Positions 7,277 through 15,862 of a DNA stretch of 41,665 bases are shown piece after piece. Each line of letters opens with the position of its first letter. The stretch's first letter is position 1. This DNA is from CALKHT01 sp964511575 (GTDB lineage Bacteria > Planctomycetota > Phycisphaerae > Phycisphaerales > Phycisphaeraceae): positions 1-41,665 of the forward strand of contig CAZEFM010000029.1 of the NCBI GenBank assembly GCA_964511575.1, written 5' to 3'. The position numbers and the translations under genes are program-made. The notes under the pieces were generated by a model. It had not been told where the DNA came from. It searched no databases and saw only the letters and a list, made by a program, of their open reading frames with translations.

Positions 7277-7307
7277 GGGACGTGGGTCGCTGAAGCGACC
7301 ACGCCGG
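7277..7307. repeat. Hairpin repeat K2, downstream of the dehydrogenase gene
   Basis: CGTGGGTCGC (7281-7290), loop TGAA, and GCGACCACG (7295-7303). It matches K1 except for one base in the bulge and shares the flanking GGGGA and CCG. It lies in the 98-base gap between the convergent dehydrogenase and zinc-ribbon genes. Confidence 0.75.
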
Positions 7308-7335
7308 GGAGCGCGAAGGTGGGGGCGTGTGCGGT

Positions 7336-7629
7336 CTAGAAGAGTTTGCGGAGTGAGGCGAAGAAGCCGGTCTCATTATCGCGGGTGAGCTGTTCGAGTT
7401 CGCCCTTGTCGAGGTAGATGCCCTCGCAGTTACCGCAGCGGTCGACGGTGACGTTCTCGATCTTCACTTCGGCGAGGTCGCCGCCGCATTTGGGGCACTT
7501 CATCCAGTGCGGATTGGTGTTCTCCGGTTTGGCGGCTTCGGCCTGCTTCTTGCGAAGAAGCTCCATTTCCTTCTCGCGGAAATAGCGTTCCTCTTCGTTG
7601 TAGCCTTCCTTGCTCATCGCGTCGCTCAT
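7336..7629 (-). CDS. Small TFIIB-type zinc-ribbon protein
   Basis: 97 residues. The N-terminal 40 residues are a charged helix (EEERYFREKEMELLRKKQ), followed by a zf-TFIIB ribbon: CPKCGGDL, then VTVDRCGNCEGIYLDKGELEQL. The two CxxC pairs should bind one zinc ion, and the GIYLDKGEL tail is diagnostic of the family. The C-terminus is amphipathic (ASLRKLF). The biochemical role of these small bacterial ribbons is not established. ATG 7629 is preceded by GGAGG at good spacing. It ends 57 bases upstream of the lysA start-side strand order and is convergent with the dehydrogenase gene. Confidence 0.85.
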   Translation of the reverse strand: MSDAMSKEGYNEEERYFREKEMELLRKKQAEAAKPENTNPHWMKCPKCGGDLAEVKIENVTVDRCGNCEGIYLDKGELEQLTRDNETGFFASLRKLF

Positions 7630-7686
7630 GGGTTGTACCTCCGCAAGTTCATCCGGTCTGATGATAACGAAAACGGTGGGCGCGAC

Positions 7687-8991
7687 CTAGATGCTGCGGG
7701 TTTCCATTTCGGGGGCGGTCAGGTCGTCGTAGGTTTCGCGGCGGCGGATGAGGGTGGTGGTTTTGCCGTCGACGAGGACTTCGGCGGGGCGGGGCATGGC
7801 GTTGTAGTTGCTCGCCATAACCATGCCATAGGCGCCGGCGGAGAAGACGGCGAGCAGTTCGCCGCGGGCGACGGGGGGCAGGGGGCGATCCTTGGCGAGG
7901 AAGTCGCCCGACTCGCAGATGGGGCCGACGACGTCGCAGGTTTCCAGTCCCGGCAGTTCCAGGTTCTGGCTTCGCTGCGGGGGGACGTGGCTGGGGGCGA
8001 CGTTGGTGGGCCAGATGAAGTGGAAGCTCTCGTAGAGGGTGGGGCGGATGAGGTGGTGCATGCCGCTGTCGATGATGACGAACTTTTTGCGTCCGCCTGT
8101 TTTGATGTACTGCACGCGGGTGACGAGGATGCCGGCGTTGGCGGCGATGGTGCGGCCGGGCTCGAGGATGATGCGCCCGCCGGCGTCCTTGAACGGCTGC
8201 AGCAGCGGGACGATCTGGCTGGCGTAGTCGGCGGCGGAGGGGGATGCGCCGGATTCATAGTCCGCAGCGAACCCACCGCCGATGTCCAGCGCGGTGATCT
8301 TCATGCCCTTGGCGGCGAGCTCGTCGACGAGTTCCAGCGCCTTGGTGATGGCGCGGACGTATGGCTCGGCGCTGTAGATGGGCGAGCCGATGTGCAGGTG
8401 CAGGGCGTTGAGTCGCAGGTGCTGGTCGCGGCCGTATTTCTCGAAGAAGCGTCGCGCACGGTCGATGTCGACGCCGAACTTGGTTTCCTTCTTGCCGGTG
8501 GTCGTTTTGACGTGGGTGCGCGGGTCGGAGACGTCGGGGTTGATGCGCAGCGCGCCGTTGACCTGTGCGCCCATGGATTTGGCGATGTGGGCGATGTTTT
8601 CGAATTCGGCTTCGGATTCGATGTTGAAGTAGCCGATTTTGGCTTCGATGGCCTGTCGGATCTCGTCATCGGTTTTGCCGACACCTGCGTAGACGACCTT
8701 GTTCATGGGCGTGCCGGCGTGTTTGGCGCGGTGCAGTTCACCGCCGCTGACCACGTCCATGCCGGCGCCGCGTTCTGCCAGGAGCTTGCAGATGTGGATG
8801 TTGCCGCAGCTTTTGATGGAATAGCAGATGATGGGGTCGAGCGATGCAAAAGCCTGGGCGATGCGGTCGTAGTGCTCCTGGAAGGTCGCCCGGGAGTAGA
8901 CGTAGACGGGGGTGCCGACACGCTGGGCGAGCTCGTCGATGTTGACGTCTTCGCAGAAGAGTTGTCCGTTGCGGTAGTTGAAGTGGTCCAT
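7687..8991 (-). CDS. lysA: Diaminopimelate decarboxylase
   Basis: 434 residues. It is the last enzyme of lysine synthesis, a PLP enzyme that decarboxylates meso-diaminopimelate. It is a fold III (alanine racemase-like) barrel: PLP lysine K60 in CYSIKSCGN, HIGSPI in the barrel, the phosphate-binding GGGFA, EPGRTIAANAG, and the active-site CESGDFLA, in which the cysteine comes from the second subunit. ATG 8991 was chosen because homology begins at MDHFNYRNGQLFCEDV; the 40 residues of the longer frame look non-coding. No ribosome site is obvious. A promoter candidate lies at 9083-9111. It is divergent from the kinase gene that starts at 9174. Confidence 0.93.
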   Translation of the reverse strand: MDHFNYRNGQLFCEDVNIDELAQRVGTPVYVYSRATFQEHYDRIAQAFASLDPIICYSIKSCGNIHICKLLAERGAGMDVVSGGELHRAKHAGTPMNKVVYAGVGKTDDEIRQAIEAKIGYFNIESEAEFENIAHIAKSMGAQVNGALRINPDVSDPRTHVKTTTGKKETKFGVDIDRARRFFEKYGRDQHLRLNALHLHIGSPIYSAEPYVRAITKALELVDELAAKGMKITALDIGGGFAADYESGASPSAADYASQIVPLLQPFKDAGGRIILEPGRTIAANAGILVTRVQYIKTGGRKKFVIIDSGMHHLIRPTLYESFHFIWPTNVAPSHVPPQRSQNLELPGLETCDVVGPICESGDFLAKDRPLPPVARGELLAVFSAGAYGMVMASNYNAMPRPAEVLVDGKTTTLIRRRETYDDLTAPEMETRSI

Positions 8992-9082
8992 GGTGTTGTT
9001 GCTGTGGTTGGGGGTGTGATGGCGGCCGCGGTTGTCGGGCGGCGTTCTGCGCATCGGCTTTTCGGGCCTGCGTGGGGACAAG

Positions 9083-9111
9083 ATGATAGTGGCTTGGCGG
9101 GGCAGCGTCAC
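9083..9111 (-). promoter_or_regulatory. Sigma-70-like promoter of lysA
   Basis: On the minus strand GTGACG (9106-9111) and TATCAT (9083-9088) are 17 bases apart, predicting a leader of about 85 bases before ATG 8991. No lysine riboswitch would fit in that length. Confidence 0.45.
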
Positions 9112-9173
9112 GTGTGCCGATTGGAAGGGAGCTTGCGTGTTGTGGTAATGTTTGACGCAGGGATGGCATCTTG

Positions 9174-11327
9174 ATGGTCAGCAGAACGGGACAGGGTGGC
9201 GGATGGTGTCGCGTTGGCGGCGGCGTCGCGATGGCGGCGGCGGTCGTCGCGCTGGGCTGGGCTGCGCCGACGGAGGCGGCGGCGCAGGACACGAGGCAGG
9301 CGGTCGGCGCCGAAGCGTGGCTGGGGCTGGGCGCGGCGTGGCTGGGCACGGTGGCGATCGCCGTGGCGGCCGTGGCGCTTGCCATGCGCAAGCGCATGCG
9401 ACAACAGGTGCGGGCCCACCTGGATGCCCACGAGCAGCAGCGGCACATCACCCGGCAGCGCGAGGACACGATCAAGGGATTGCAGTCGATGGTGCGCGCC
9501 ATGCCGATCGGCTGCCTGCGCTTCGACAAGGACCATCGACTGGAGGAGCTGAACCCCGCGGCGGCGCAGCTCATCGGCCTGTCACCCGAAGCGGCGCGGG
9601 GGCGCAAGCCGAGCGAACTGTTCGAGCAGACGAGTCAGACGCTGCAATCGATTCTGGACCGCGAAGCGCCCGCCACCGCGACGGTGAGCCTCACCACACT
9701 GGATGGCCGACAGCGCATGTGTCAGTGGCACAACACGCCTTTGACCGATGCGACGGGGAACCTCATCGGCACGCTGTGCATGGTGGAGGATGTGACGGAT
9801 CGCCACCAGGCGCAGCAGGCCCTGCGGCAGAGCGAGGAACGGTTCCAGGCGTTCATGACGTTCAGCCCGATGATCGCGTGGATGAAAGACCCCACGGGGC
9901 GGTATGTGTTTGTGAACGAACAGCACATGCGGATTCACAATCTGACGCGCGAGCAGGTGATCGGGCGAACGGATGCGGAGGTCTGGCCCGAGGATGTGGC
10001 GCGTGAGCTGCGCGCCAACGATGCGGCGGTCATCGCCAGCCGTGAAGTGCAGGAGATGATCGAGCAGGTGCCCGACGGCAACGGGCGACGACACGACTAC
10101 CTCACGTTCAAGTTCCCCGTGTTCATGTCGGAGACGGAGCCATACATCGGCGGGATCGCGATCGACATCACCGAGCGCAAGCGTATCGAAGAGGAGCTGC
10201 GTCGCAGCGAGCAGCGTCTGACGGTGGCGTTGGATGCGCTGGAAGGCGGAACGTGGGACTGGGACATCGCGGGCGGGAAGCTGGTGTTCACCGATGGCTG
10301 GGCGCGGATGCGCGGTTACCGTCCCGATGAGATTGTCCCCAGCTATGAAGCGTGGGAGGGGTCGCTGCACCCGGAGGATCGCGCGGCAACGCAGGCGGCG
10401 CTGGACGATTACCTTGCGGGGCGCACGTCGATGTATCGCTCGGAGCATCGCCTGCGCACGAAGCAGGGGCATTACATCTGGGTGCTGGATCGCGGCCAGG
10501 TGGTGGCGTGGGACAGCGATGGGCGACCCACGCGGATGATCGGCACGGAGCTGGACATTACCGTACGCAAGGAGCGGGAGGAACTGCTTCGCCGACAGCA
10601 GGAACTGGCGCGGCAGGAGTTGGAGAAGCTCAAGTCGGAGCTGGTGTCGCAGACGCGGTTGGCGGCGATCGGTCAGATTTCCGCGAGCATCGCGCACGAG
10701 CTGCGCAACCCGCTGGGGACGATCCGCAACGCGCACTATTACCTCAAGCGTCGCGCCGACCTGCCGCCGGAAAAGTGGCAGCAGTACATGAGCATGATCG
10801 AGCAGGAGGTGAACACGGCCGACCGGATCATCAGCGACTTGATGGAGATGAGCCGGGCGAAGGAGCCGCTGCGTCAGCAGGTGGATGTGGCGACGGTGGC
10901 GCGGGAGGCGATGGAGCGTTGCGCGGCGGGGCCATCGGTCACGCTGGAGATCGAGACGGACGGCACGGACGGGATGGTCTGGGCGGATGCGGGTCAGCTT
11001 CGGCAGGTGTTGAGCAACCTTTTCACGAACGCCGCCCAGGCGATGGAGGGGTGCGGCCGGGTGCGATTGGCGGTGGGGCGTGAGGAGGATTGTGATATCA
11101 TCACGGTGCGGGACGATGGCCCGGGGATCGATCCGGCGATCCGCCTTCGCGTCTTCGAACCGCTGTTTACCACGCGTGCCAAGGGCACGGGATTGGGTCT
11201 GGCGATCTGCCGCCAGATTGTGGAACAACACGGCGGGCGCATCGATCTGATGACGACCGCCTCAGGCGCCGCGTTCGTGTTGCGTCTGCCGCGAAAATCG
11301 ACACCCGAGTCCCGGATCACCCCATGA
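9174..11327 (+). CDS. PAS-domain sensor histidine kinase
   Basis: 717 residues. There are two N-terminal hydrophobic segments: residues ~12-36 resemble a signal peptide (VALGWAAPTEAAAQD), and residues ~45-70 form a membrane helix ending in RKRMRQQ. Three PAS domains follow (~100-215, ~220-340, ~345-470), the last with the WDWDIAGGKLVFTD and HPEDR pattern of PAS_3. Then comes HisKA with H508 in IAHELRNPL, and HATPase_c with the N box (LFTNAAQAM), G1 (DDGPGID), F (FEPLFTTRAKG) and G2 (GTGLGLAI). It autophosphorylates on H508 and probably hands phosphate to the double receiver whose ATG overlaps its stop (ATGA). ATG 9174 was preferred over TTG 9171. The signal sensed is unknown. Confidence 0.93.
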   Translation: MVSRTGQGGGWCRVGGGVAMAAAVVALGWAAPTEAAAQDTRQAVGAEAWLGLGAAWLGTVAIAVAAVALAMRKRMRQQVRAHLDAHEQQRHITRQREDTIKGLQSMVRAMPIGCLRFDKDHRLEELNPAAAQLIGLSPEAARGRKPSELFEQTSQTLQSILDREAPATATVSLTTLDGRQRMCQWHNTPLTDATGNLIGTLCMVEDVTDRHQAQQALRQSEERFQAFMTFSPMIAWMKDPTGRYVFVNEQHMRIHNLTREQVIGRTDAEVWPEDVARELRANDAAVIASREVQEMIEQVPDGNGRRHDYLTFKFPVFMSETEPYIGGIAIDITERKRIEEELRRSEQRLTVALDALEGGTWDWDIAGGKLVFTDGWARMRGYRPDEIVPSYEAWEGSLHPEDRAATQAALDDYLAGRTSMYRSEHRLRTKQGHYIWVLDRGQVVAWDSDGRPTRMIGTELDITVRKEREELLRRQQELARQELEKLKSELVSQTRLAAIGQISASIAHELRNPLGTIRNAHYYLKRRADLPPEKWQQYMSMIEQEVNTADRIISDLMEMSRAKEPLRQQVDVATVAREAMERCAAGPSVTLEIETDGTDGMVWADAGQLRQVLSNLFTNAAQAMEGCGRVRLAVGREEDCDIITVRDDGPGIDPAIRLRVFEPLFTTRAKGTGLGLAICRQIVEQHGGRIDLMTTASGAAFVLRLPRKSTPESRITP

Positions 11328-12082
11328 ACAAGACGCGCATTCTGGTTGTCGACGATGAAGCGAACATGCGGACCACGCTGGCGGATATCCTTGCTGATGA
11401 AGGGTACGACGTCACCACCGCGGGGGATGGGTGGGAAGCGATCAACCTGTGCAGCGAATCGTCGTTCGATGTGGTGCTGATGGACGTGCGCATGCCGGGG
11501 ATGGACGGCGTGGAAGCGTTTCGTCGATTGCGCGAACACAACGAGGAAGCGCGGGTGATTCTCATGAGCGCGTACAGCGTGGATCACCTCAAGCAGTCGG
11601 CGCTGGAGGAAGGCGCGATCGCGTTTCTGCCCAAGCCGCTCAACGTCGAGAACGTGGTGAAGCTGGTGGGCGAGGTGCGTGACACGGCGATTCTGATCGT
11701 GGAGGAGGATGAGCCGGTGTCACGTGCGATGCGCGAGACGCTGCGTCGGGAGGGTTATCGGGTGACGGCGGTGCACTCGCCGCACGAAGCGCTGGAGCTG
11801 GTGGGGCAGATTCGTTTTGATGTGGTGTTCATTGCCACGCGGTTGCCGACGATGAACGGGCTGGAGCTGTATCTTGCGATTCGCAAGGTGACGCCCAGCA
11901 CGGTGGCGGTGATGATCAGCCACGCGGAGGAGCGCGACGACCAGTTGGCGCGGGAAGCGGTGCGGCACACGGCTTACACGGTGGTGCGCAAGCCGCTGGA
12001 TCTGCCGGGCGTGCTGGCGCTGCTCGATCGCATCACCCGTCAACGCGCATCGGGCAGAATGTACAAACCCGCGTTCGATTAG
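11324..12082 (+). CDS. Response regulator with two receiver domains, the second lacking its phosphoacceptor
   Basis: 252 residues, with no output domain. Receiver 1 (3-118) is complete: D10-D11, phosphoacceptor D54 in LMDVRMPGMDG, S82, and K104 before P105. Receiver 2 (122-240) keeps the fold, its acidic residues (EED, 127-129) and a Lys-Pro, but the phosphoacceptor position reads FIATRLPTMNG, with A171 in place of Asp, so it cannot be phosphorylated in the normal way. It overlaps the upstream kinase by four bases, which implies coupled translation, and a second kinase gene follows after 23 bases. It may act as a phosphorelay intermediate or by protein contacts. Confidence 0.92.
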   Translation: MNKTRILVVDDEANMRTTLADILADEGYDVTTAGDGWEAINLCSESSFDVVLMDVRMPGMDGVEAFRRLREHNEEARVILMSAYSVDHLKQSALEEGAIAFLPKPLNVENVVKLVGEVRDTAILIVEEDEPVSRAMRETLRREGYRVTAVHSPHEALELVGQIRFDVVFIATRLPTMNGLELYLAIRKVTPSTVAVMISHAEERDDQLAREAVRHTAYTVVRKPLDLPGVLALLDRITRQRASGRMYKPAFD

Positions 12083-12105
12083 CTCGCACGCAAGGGGAGC
12101 AACAG

Positions 12106-14445
12106 GTGGCGGGCATTCCATCCGATTCCAAGGCGTTGACAGGCACACCGATCGTCACCGATTCGAGCCATCTGCGGGTGCTGATCGTCGAGGACGATGC
12201 CGCCCAGCGAACGACGCTCTGCGACATTCTTTCCGATGAAGGCTTTGATGTTCTGGCGTGCGGCACAGCCGAGGCGGCGCTTGCGCTGGTGAGCCGTGAA
12301 CCGATCGCCGTGGCGATTGTCGACCACCGTCTGCCCGATGCGAGCGGCACGCAACTGCTCGATCGCATCCGCAACCTGCAATCGAAGGTGCAGGTCATCA
12401 TCCACACGGGGTATGGCTCGTTCGAGTCCGCCAAGGACGCGGTAAACCTTGGTGCGTTTGCCTACGTGGAGAAGCCGCACGCGCCGGAGGAACTGATCAC
12501 CACCGTTCACCGGGCGATGAAGCAGTACATGACCCGGGCGCTGGAGGAATCGCAGGAACGGCTGCGGTCGATCACCGACAACGTGCCGGACTACATCCTG
12601 CAGCTCGATCGGCAGGGCCGCGTCACCTTCATCAACAAGGCCATTCCCGGTCTGACCGATCGTGCGGAGCTGACCGCCTTCGACCTTGTGCCGACGGAAG
12701 TGCACGGGCGCATTCAGGAAGCGCTCGATGAGGTGTTCACGACCGGCAAGCCGCAGCAGATGGAGCTGAACGAGGTCGAAGCGTCGGGCAAGGTGAACTG
12801 GTACGACACGCGTGTCGCGCCGGTGGTGGTGGATGGCCGGGTGGTCAGTGTGGTGGTGGTGGCGCACGACATTTCCGCGCGGAAGCAGGCGGAGGAGGCG
12901 CTGCGCGAAAGTCAGCGCATGTTGGCGACGCTGATGAGCAACCTGCCGGGCATGGCGTACCGCTGTCTGAACGATTCGAACTACACGATCGAGTTCGCCA
13001 GCGAAGGCGCGTTGGCGTTGACGGGGTATCCGCCGGCACAGTTGATGAGCAGGCAGGTGACGTTCGCCGAGCTGATCCATGCGGATGATCGCGCGCACGT
13101 TCGGCAGACGGTGGAAGAGGCGCTGGCGTTGCGGAATCGATATGAATTGCAGTATCGATTGTGCACCGCATCGGGGAGCGAACGGTGGGTATGGGAGCAG
13201 GGGCGCGGCGTTTACGACGATGCGGGCACGCTTGTCGCGCTGGAAGGGTTTCTCACGGACATCACCGATCGGCGCGGCGTGGAACAGGCGTTGGCGGCGC
13301 GCGTGCGGCAGCAGGCGGTGGTGAGCGAGCTGGGGCAGCAGGCGCTCAGCGGCATGGCATTGCCCGAACTGATCGATGAAGCGGTACAGCAGGTGGCGCG
13401 CACGCTGGATGTGGAGTTGGCGGATGTGCTGGAACTTTCGCCGCGGTACGACCGGTTTTTAATGATCGCCGGCGCGGGGTGGGATGATGATGTCGTGGGT
13501 CGGGCGGTGGTGCCCAACACGCGCAGTTCGCAGGCGGGCTATGCGCTGCTGTCGCGCGAGCCGGTGCGGGTGGAGGACTGGCGCACCGAGTCGCGGTTCA
13601 AGCAGAGCGTGTTGCTGCAGACGCACGGCGTGGTGAGCGCGGTGACGGTGCTCATCGAGGGGCCGGAGAGGCCTTATGGCGTGCTGTCCGTGCACACGCG
13701 CACGCAGCGCAGCTTCACCAAGGACGACATCAACTTCATTCAGTCGGTTGCCAACGTGCTCGCCGACACGGTGCAGCAGACGCGCACGGCCAACGCGCTG
13801 CGCGAAAGCGAGATGCACTACCGACAGGTGGCGGAATCGAACCGGCGTCTGCTGCACGAGGTGAACCACCGCGTGCGCAACAATCTCGCGGGGCTGATGA
13901 GCCTGTTGTCGTTGACGCGGCGTCGCGCGACGGATGTGGACACGTTCGCGAAGGCGATGGAAAGCCGCATTCACGCCATGGCGCGCACGCACAATCTGCT
14001 GGCGGATTCGGGTTGGCGGCCGCTGGAGCTGGAGGCGCTGGTGACGAGTTTGTTGAGCTTCACGACGGATGTTGCGCCGCATGCGATCGCGGTGCACGTG
14101 CAGGGCCCGCCGACGCCGATCAGTCCGCGTCAGAGCGTGCCGCTGGCGATGTCGCTGATCGAGCTGTTCACCAACAGTTGCAAGCACGGCGCGCACCGTT
14201 CGCCGGAGGGGAAGCTGGAGATTCACTGGGAAACGATGATGCGTGACGGGCGGAAGTGGGTGCGGTTGTGCTGGCGGGAGAGCGGCGGGCCGCGGATCGA
14301 AGGGCCGATCCGTCCCTCGCTGGGCACGGAGCTGATCCAGGGGTTTGTGAACTTCGAGCTGGGCGGTTCGTCGCAGTTGCGTTTCCCGCCGACGGGTGCG
14401 GACCACGTGCTGGAGTTCAGCGTGGAAGGCGGGGGCCCGCGGTGA
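12106..14445 (+). CDS. Hybrid sensor kinase: receiver-PAS-PAS-GAF-HisKA_2/HWE kinase
   Basis: 779 residues, with no membrane helix. Order: N-terminal receiver (23-140) with D73 in IVDHRLPDASG; PAS (~145-262); PAS_3 (~270-392) with HADDRAHVRQT; GAF (~400-560) ending in LSVHTRTQRSFTKDDINFIQ; then a HisKA_2-type dimerisation helix with H588 in EVNHRVRNNL, and a short ATPase domain with ELFTNSCKHGA. HisKA_2 kinases differ from the HisKA kinase upstream, so the operon combines two kinase types. The GTG at 12106 has AGGGGAG six bases upstream. The N-terminal receiver suggests this kinase takes phosphate from, or is controlled by, the first kinase. The final target is not in the window. Confidence 0.92.
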   Translation: MAGIPSDSKALTGTPIVTDSSHLRVLIVEDDAAQRTTLCDILSDEGFDVLACGTAEAALALVSREPIAVAIVDHRLPDASGTQLLDRIRNLQSKVQVIIHTGYGSFESAKDAVNLGAFAYVEKPHAPEELITTVHRAMKQYMTRALEESQERLRSITDNVPDYILQLDRQGRVTFINKAIPGLTDRAELTAFDLVPTEVHGRIQEALDEVFTTGKPQQMELNEVEASGKVNWYDTRVAPVVVDGRVVSVVVVAHDISARKQAEEALRESQRMLATLMSNLPGMAYRCLNDSNYTIEFASEGALALTGYPPAQLMSRQVTFAELIHADDRAHVRQTVEEALALRNRYELQYRLCTASGSERWVWEQGRGVYDDAGTLVALEGFLTDITDRRGVEQALAARVRQQAVVSELGQQALSGMALPELIDEAVQQVARTLDVELADVLELSPRYDRFLMIAGAGWDDDVVGRAVVPNTRSSQAGYALLSREPVRVEDWRTESRFKQSVLLQTHGVVSAVTVLIEGPERPYGVLSVHTRTQRSFTKDDINFIQSVANVLADTVQQTRTANALRESEMHYRQVAESNRRLLHEVNHRVRNNLAGLMSLLSLTRRRATDVDTFAKAMESRIHAMARTHNLLADSGWRPLELEALVTSLLSFTTDVAPHAIAVHVQGPPTPISPRQSVPLAMSLIELFTNSCKHGAHRSPEGKLEIHWETMMRDGRKWVRLCWRESGGPRIEGPIRPSLGTELIQGFVNFELGGSSQLRFPPTGADHVLEFSVEGGGPR

Positions 14446-14521
14446 ACCGCGGAAATGCGAAGTTCGGATGACGAAGGGGAAACGGCGGCGGCGGGGGGCC
14501 GAGTCGTTGCGGGGGTTCACC

Positions 14522-14527
14522 TATAAT
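14522..14527 (+). promoter_or_regulatory. Perfect -10 hexamer six bases before the cysteine desulfurase ATG
   Basis: TATAAT is followed by six bases and then ATG 14534, so the predicted +1 is the A of the start codon (leaderless transcript). No convincing -35 lies 16-18 bases upstream. The preceding 70 bases carry a degenerate seven-base-period stretch (GCGAAGT, TCGGATG, ACGAAGG). Confidence 0.45.
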
Positions 14528-14533
14528 TGGGGG

Positions 14534-15763
14534 ATGGATTGGATTTATCTGGATAACAATGCGACGACGCGGCCGGCGGACGAGGTCGTGGACGCGATGC
14601 TGCACATGCAGCGGGAGCTGTGGGCGAACCCGTCGAGCGTGCATCGGTTCGGGCAGGCAGTGCGTCAACGGCTGGACCTGGCGCGCACGCAGGTGGCGAA
14701 GCTGATCGGTTGTCGCGATCGCGATCTGGTGTTCACCTCGGGCGGCACGGAGGCGAACAATCTGGCGCTGCGCGGCACGCTGCTGTCGCTGGACACGGCG
14801 GCGGCGTCGACGCGGCGCGTGCTCATCACCACGCCCATTGAACATTCAGCCGTGCGCGAGCCGGCGGAGGATCTCGCCCGTGCAGCGGTGACGGTGGTGC
14901 GCCTGCCCGTCGACCGGGACGGCTGGGTGGACCCGCAAACACTGGCGGCGGCGCTGGAGGCGCATGTCGCGGCTGACACGATCGCGCTGGTCAGCGTGCA
15001 CTGGGCGAACAACGAAACGGGCGTGATCGAGCCGATTGCGCAACTGGCGCAGACGGCAGCCACGTTCGGTGCGGCACACGCGGATCGGCGGGTGCTGTTC
15101 CACACGGATGCGACGCAGGCGGTGGGCAAGATCCCGGTGGATGTGAGCACGCTGCCCATTGACATGCTGACGATGTCGGCACACAAGTGGCACGGGCCCA
15201 AGGGCGTGGGGGCGTTGTATGTGCGGCGGGGGGTGAGGCTGACGCCTCAGATGCGCGGCGGGCCGCAGGAACGCGAACGGCGCGGCGGCACGGAAAACGC
15301 GCCGGCGATCGTGGGCATGGGCGTCGCGGCGGAACTGGCACGCGTGTTTGTCGATGATGAACAGGCGGTGGCGCGGCAACGCGCGCTGCGCGATCGGTTT
15401 GAACAGGCGATTCGCGAAGCGTTGCCCGACACGGTGACGCACTCGGCGAGCGATGCCAATCGCGCCCGGGCGCACGGCGGGCGGTTGTGGAACACGAGCA
15501 ACCTGGGGTTTCCGCGACTCGAAGCGGAGGCGATTCTGCTGGGGCTGAGCGAGCGCGGCGTGTGCGCCTCGGCGGGGGCGGCATGCTCCAGCGGATCGCT
15601 CGAACCATCGCCCGTGCTGTTGGCGATGGGCATCGAAGAACCGGTGGCGCACGGTTCGGTGCGCTTCTCGCTCAGCCGTTACACGACGGATGCGGAAATC
15701 GACGCCGCGATCGAACTGGTGCCCCAGGTGGTGCGGCGCGTGGGGCGGACGCTGCCGGTGTGA
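14534..15763 (+). CDS. Cysteine desulfurase (NifS/IscS class)
   Basis: 409 residues. This PLP enzyme takes sulfur from cysteine as a persulfide for Fe-S clusters, thiolated tRNA or cofactors. It shows YLDNNATTRP at the start, the substrate-binding SGGTEANN, the PLP lysine K218 in SAHKWHGPKG, and the catalytic C351 in ACSSGSLEPSPVL, the long-loop class I form. ATG 14534 is where homology starts; the extra 46 residues of the longer frame cross the upstream repeat-like region and are rejected. No IscU, IscA or regulator is adjacent, so its sulfur acceptor is unknown. It ends 100 bases from the convergent MoxR-cluster gene. Confidence 0.93.
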   Translation: MDWIYLDNNATTRPADEVVDAMLHMQRELWANPSSVHRFGQAVRQRLDLARTQVAKLIGCRDRDLVFTSGGTEANNLALRGTLLSLDTAAASTRRVLITTPIEHSAVREPAEDLARAAVTVVRLPVDRDGWVDPQTLAAALEAHVAADTIALVSVHWANNETGVIEPIAQLAQTAATFGAAHADRRVLFHTDATQAVGKIPVDVSTLPIDMLTMSAHKWHGPKGVGALYVRRGVRLTPQMRGGPQERERRGGTENAPAIVGMGVAAELARVFVDDEQAVARQRALRDRFEQAIREALPDTVTHSASDANRARAHGGRLWNTSNLGFPRLEAEAILLGLSERGVCASAGAACSSGSLEPSPVLLAMGIEEPVAHGSVRFSLSRYTTDAEIDAAIELVPQVVRRVGRTLPV

Positions 15764-15771
15764 GGGGGAGG

Positions 15772-15858
15772 TTCAAAGTTCAAGGTTTTCGAAGGGAACG
15801 CCTGCACCAGTCGTGGCAGCGTCGCGGTTTCAACCTTGCACCTTGCACCTTGCACCCA
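15772..15858. repeat. Seven-base-period array (TTCAAAG and GCACCTT units)
   Basis: GTTCAAAGTTCAAGG stands at 15773-15787, and GCACCTT is repeated (TTGCACCTTGCACCTTGCACC) at 15836-15856, with unrelated sequence between. Both parts have period seven. They fill the gap between two convergent genes. Confidence 0.65.
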
Positions 15859-15862
15859 TTAT

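Noticed and set aside
8992..9082. Lysine riboswitch before lysA
   Set aside because: The predicted leader of about 85 bases is too short and no conserved core was found.
7507..9174. 555-codon plus-strand frame
   Set aside because: It is antisense to lysA and the zinc-ribbon gene; both minus-strand genes have full family motifs.
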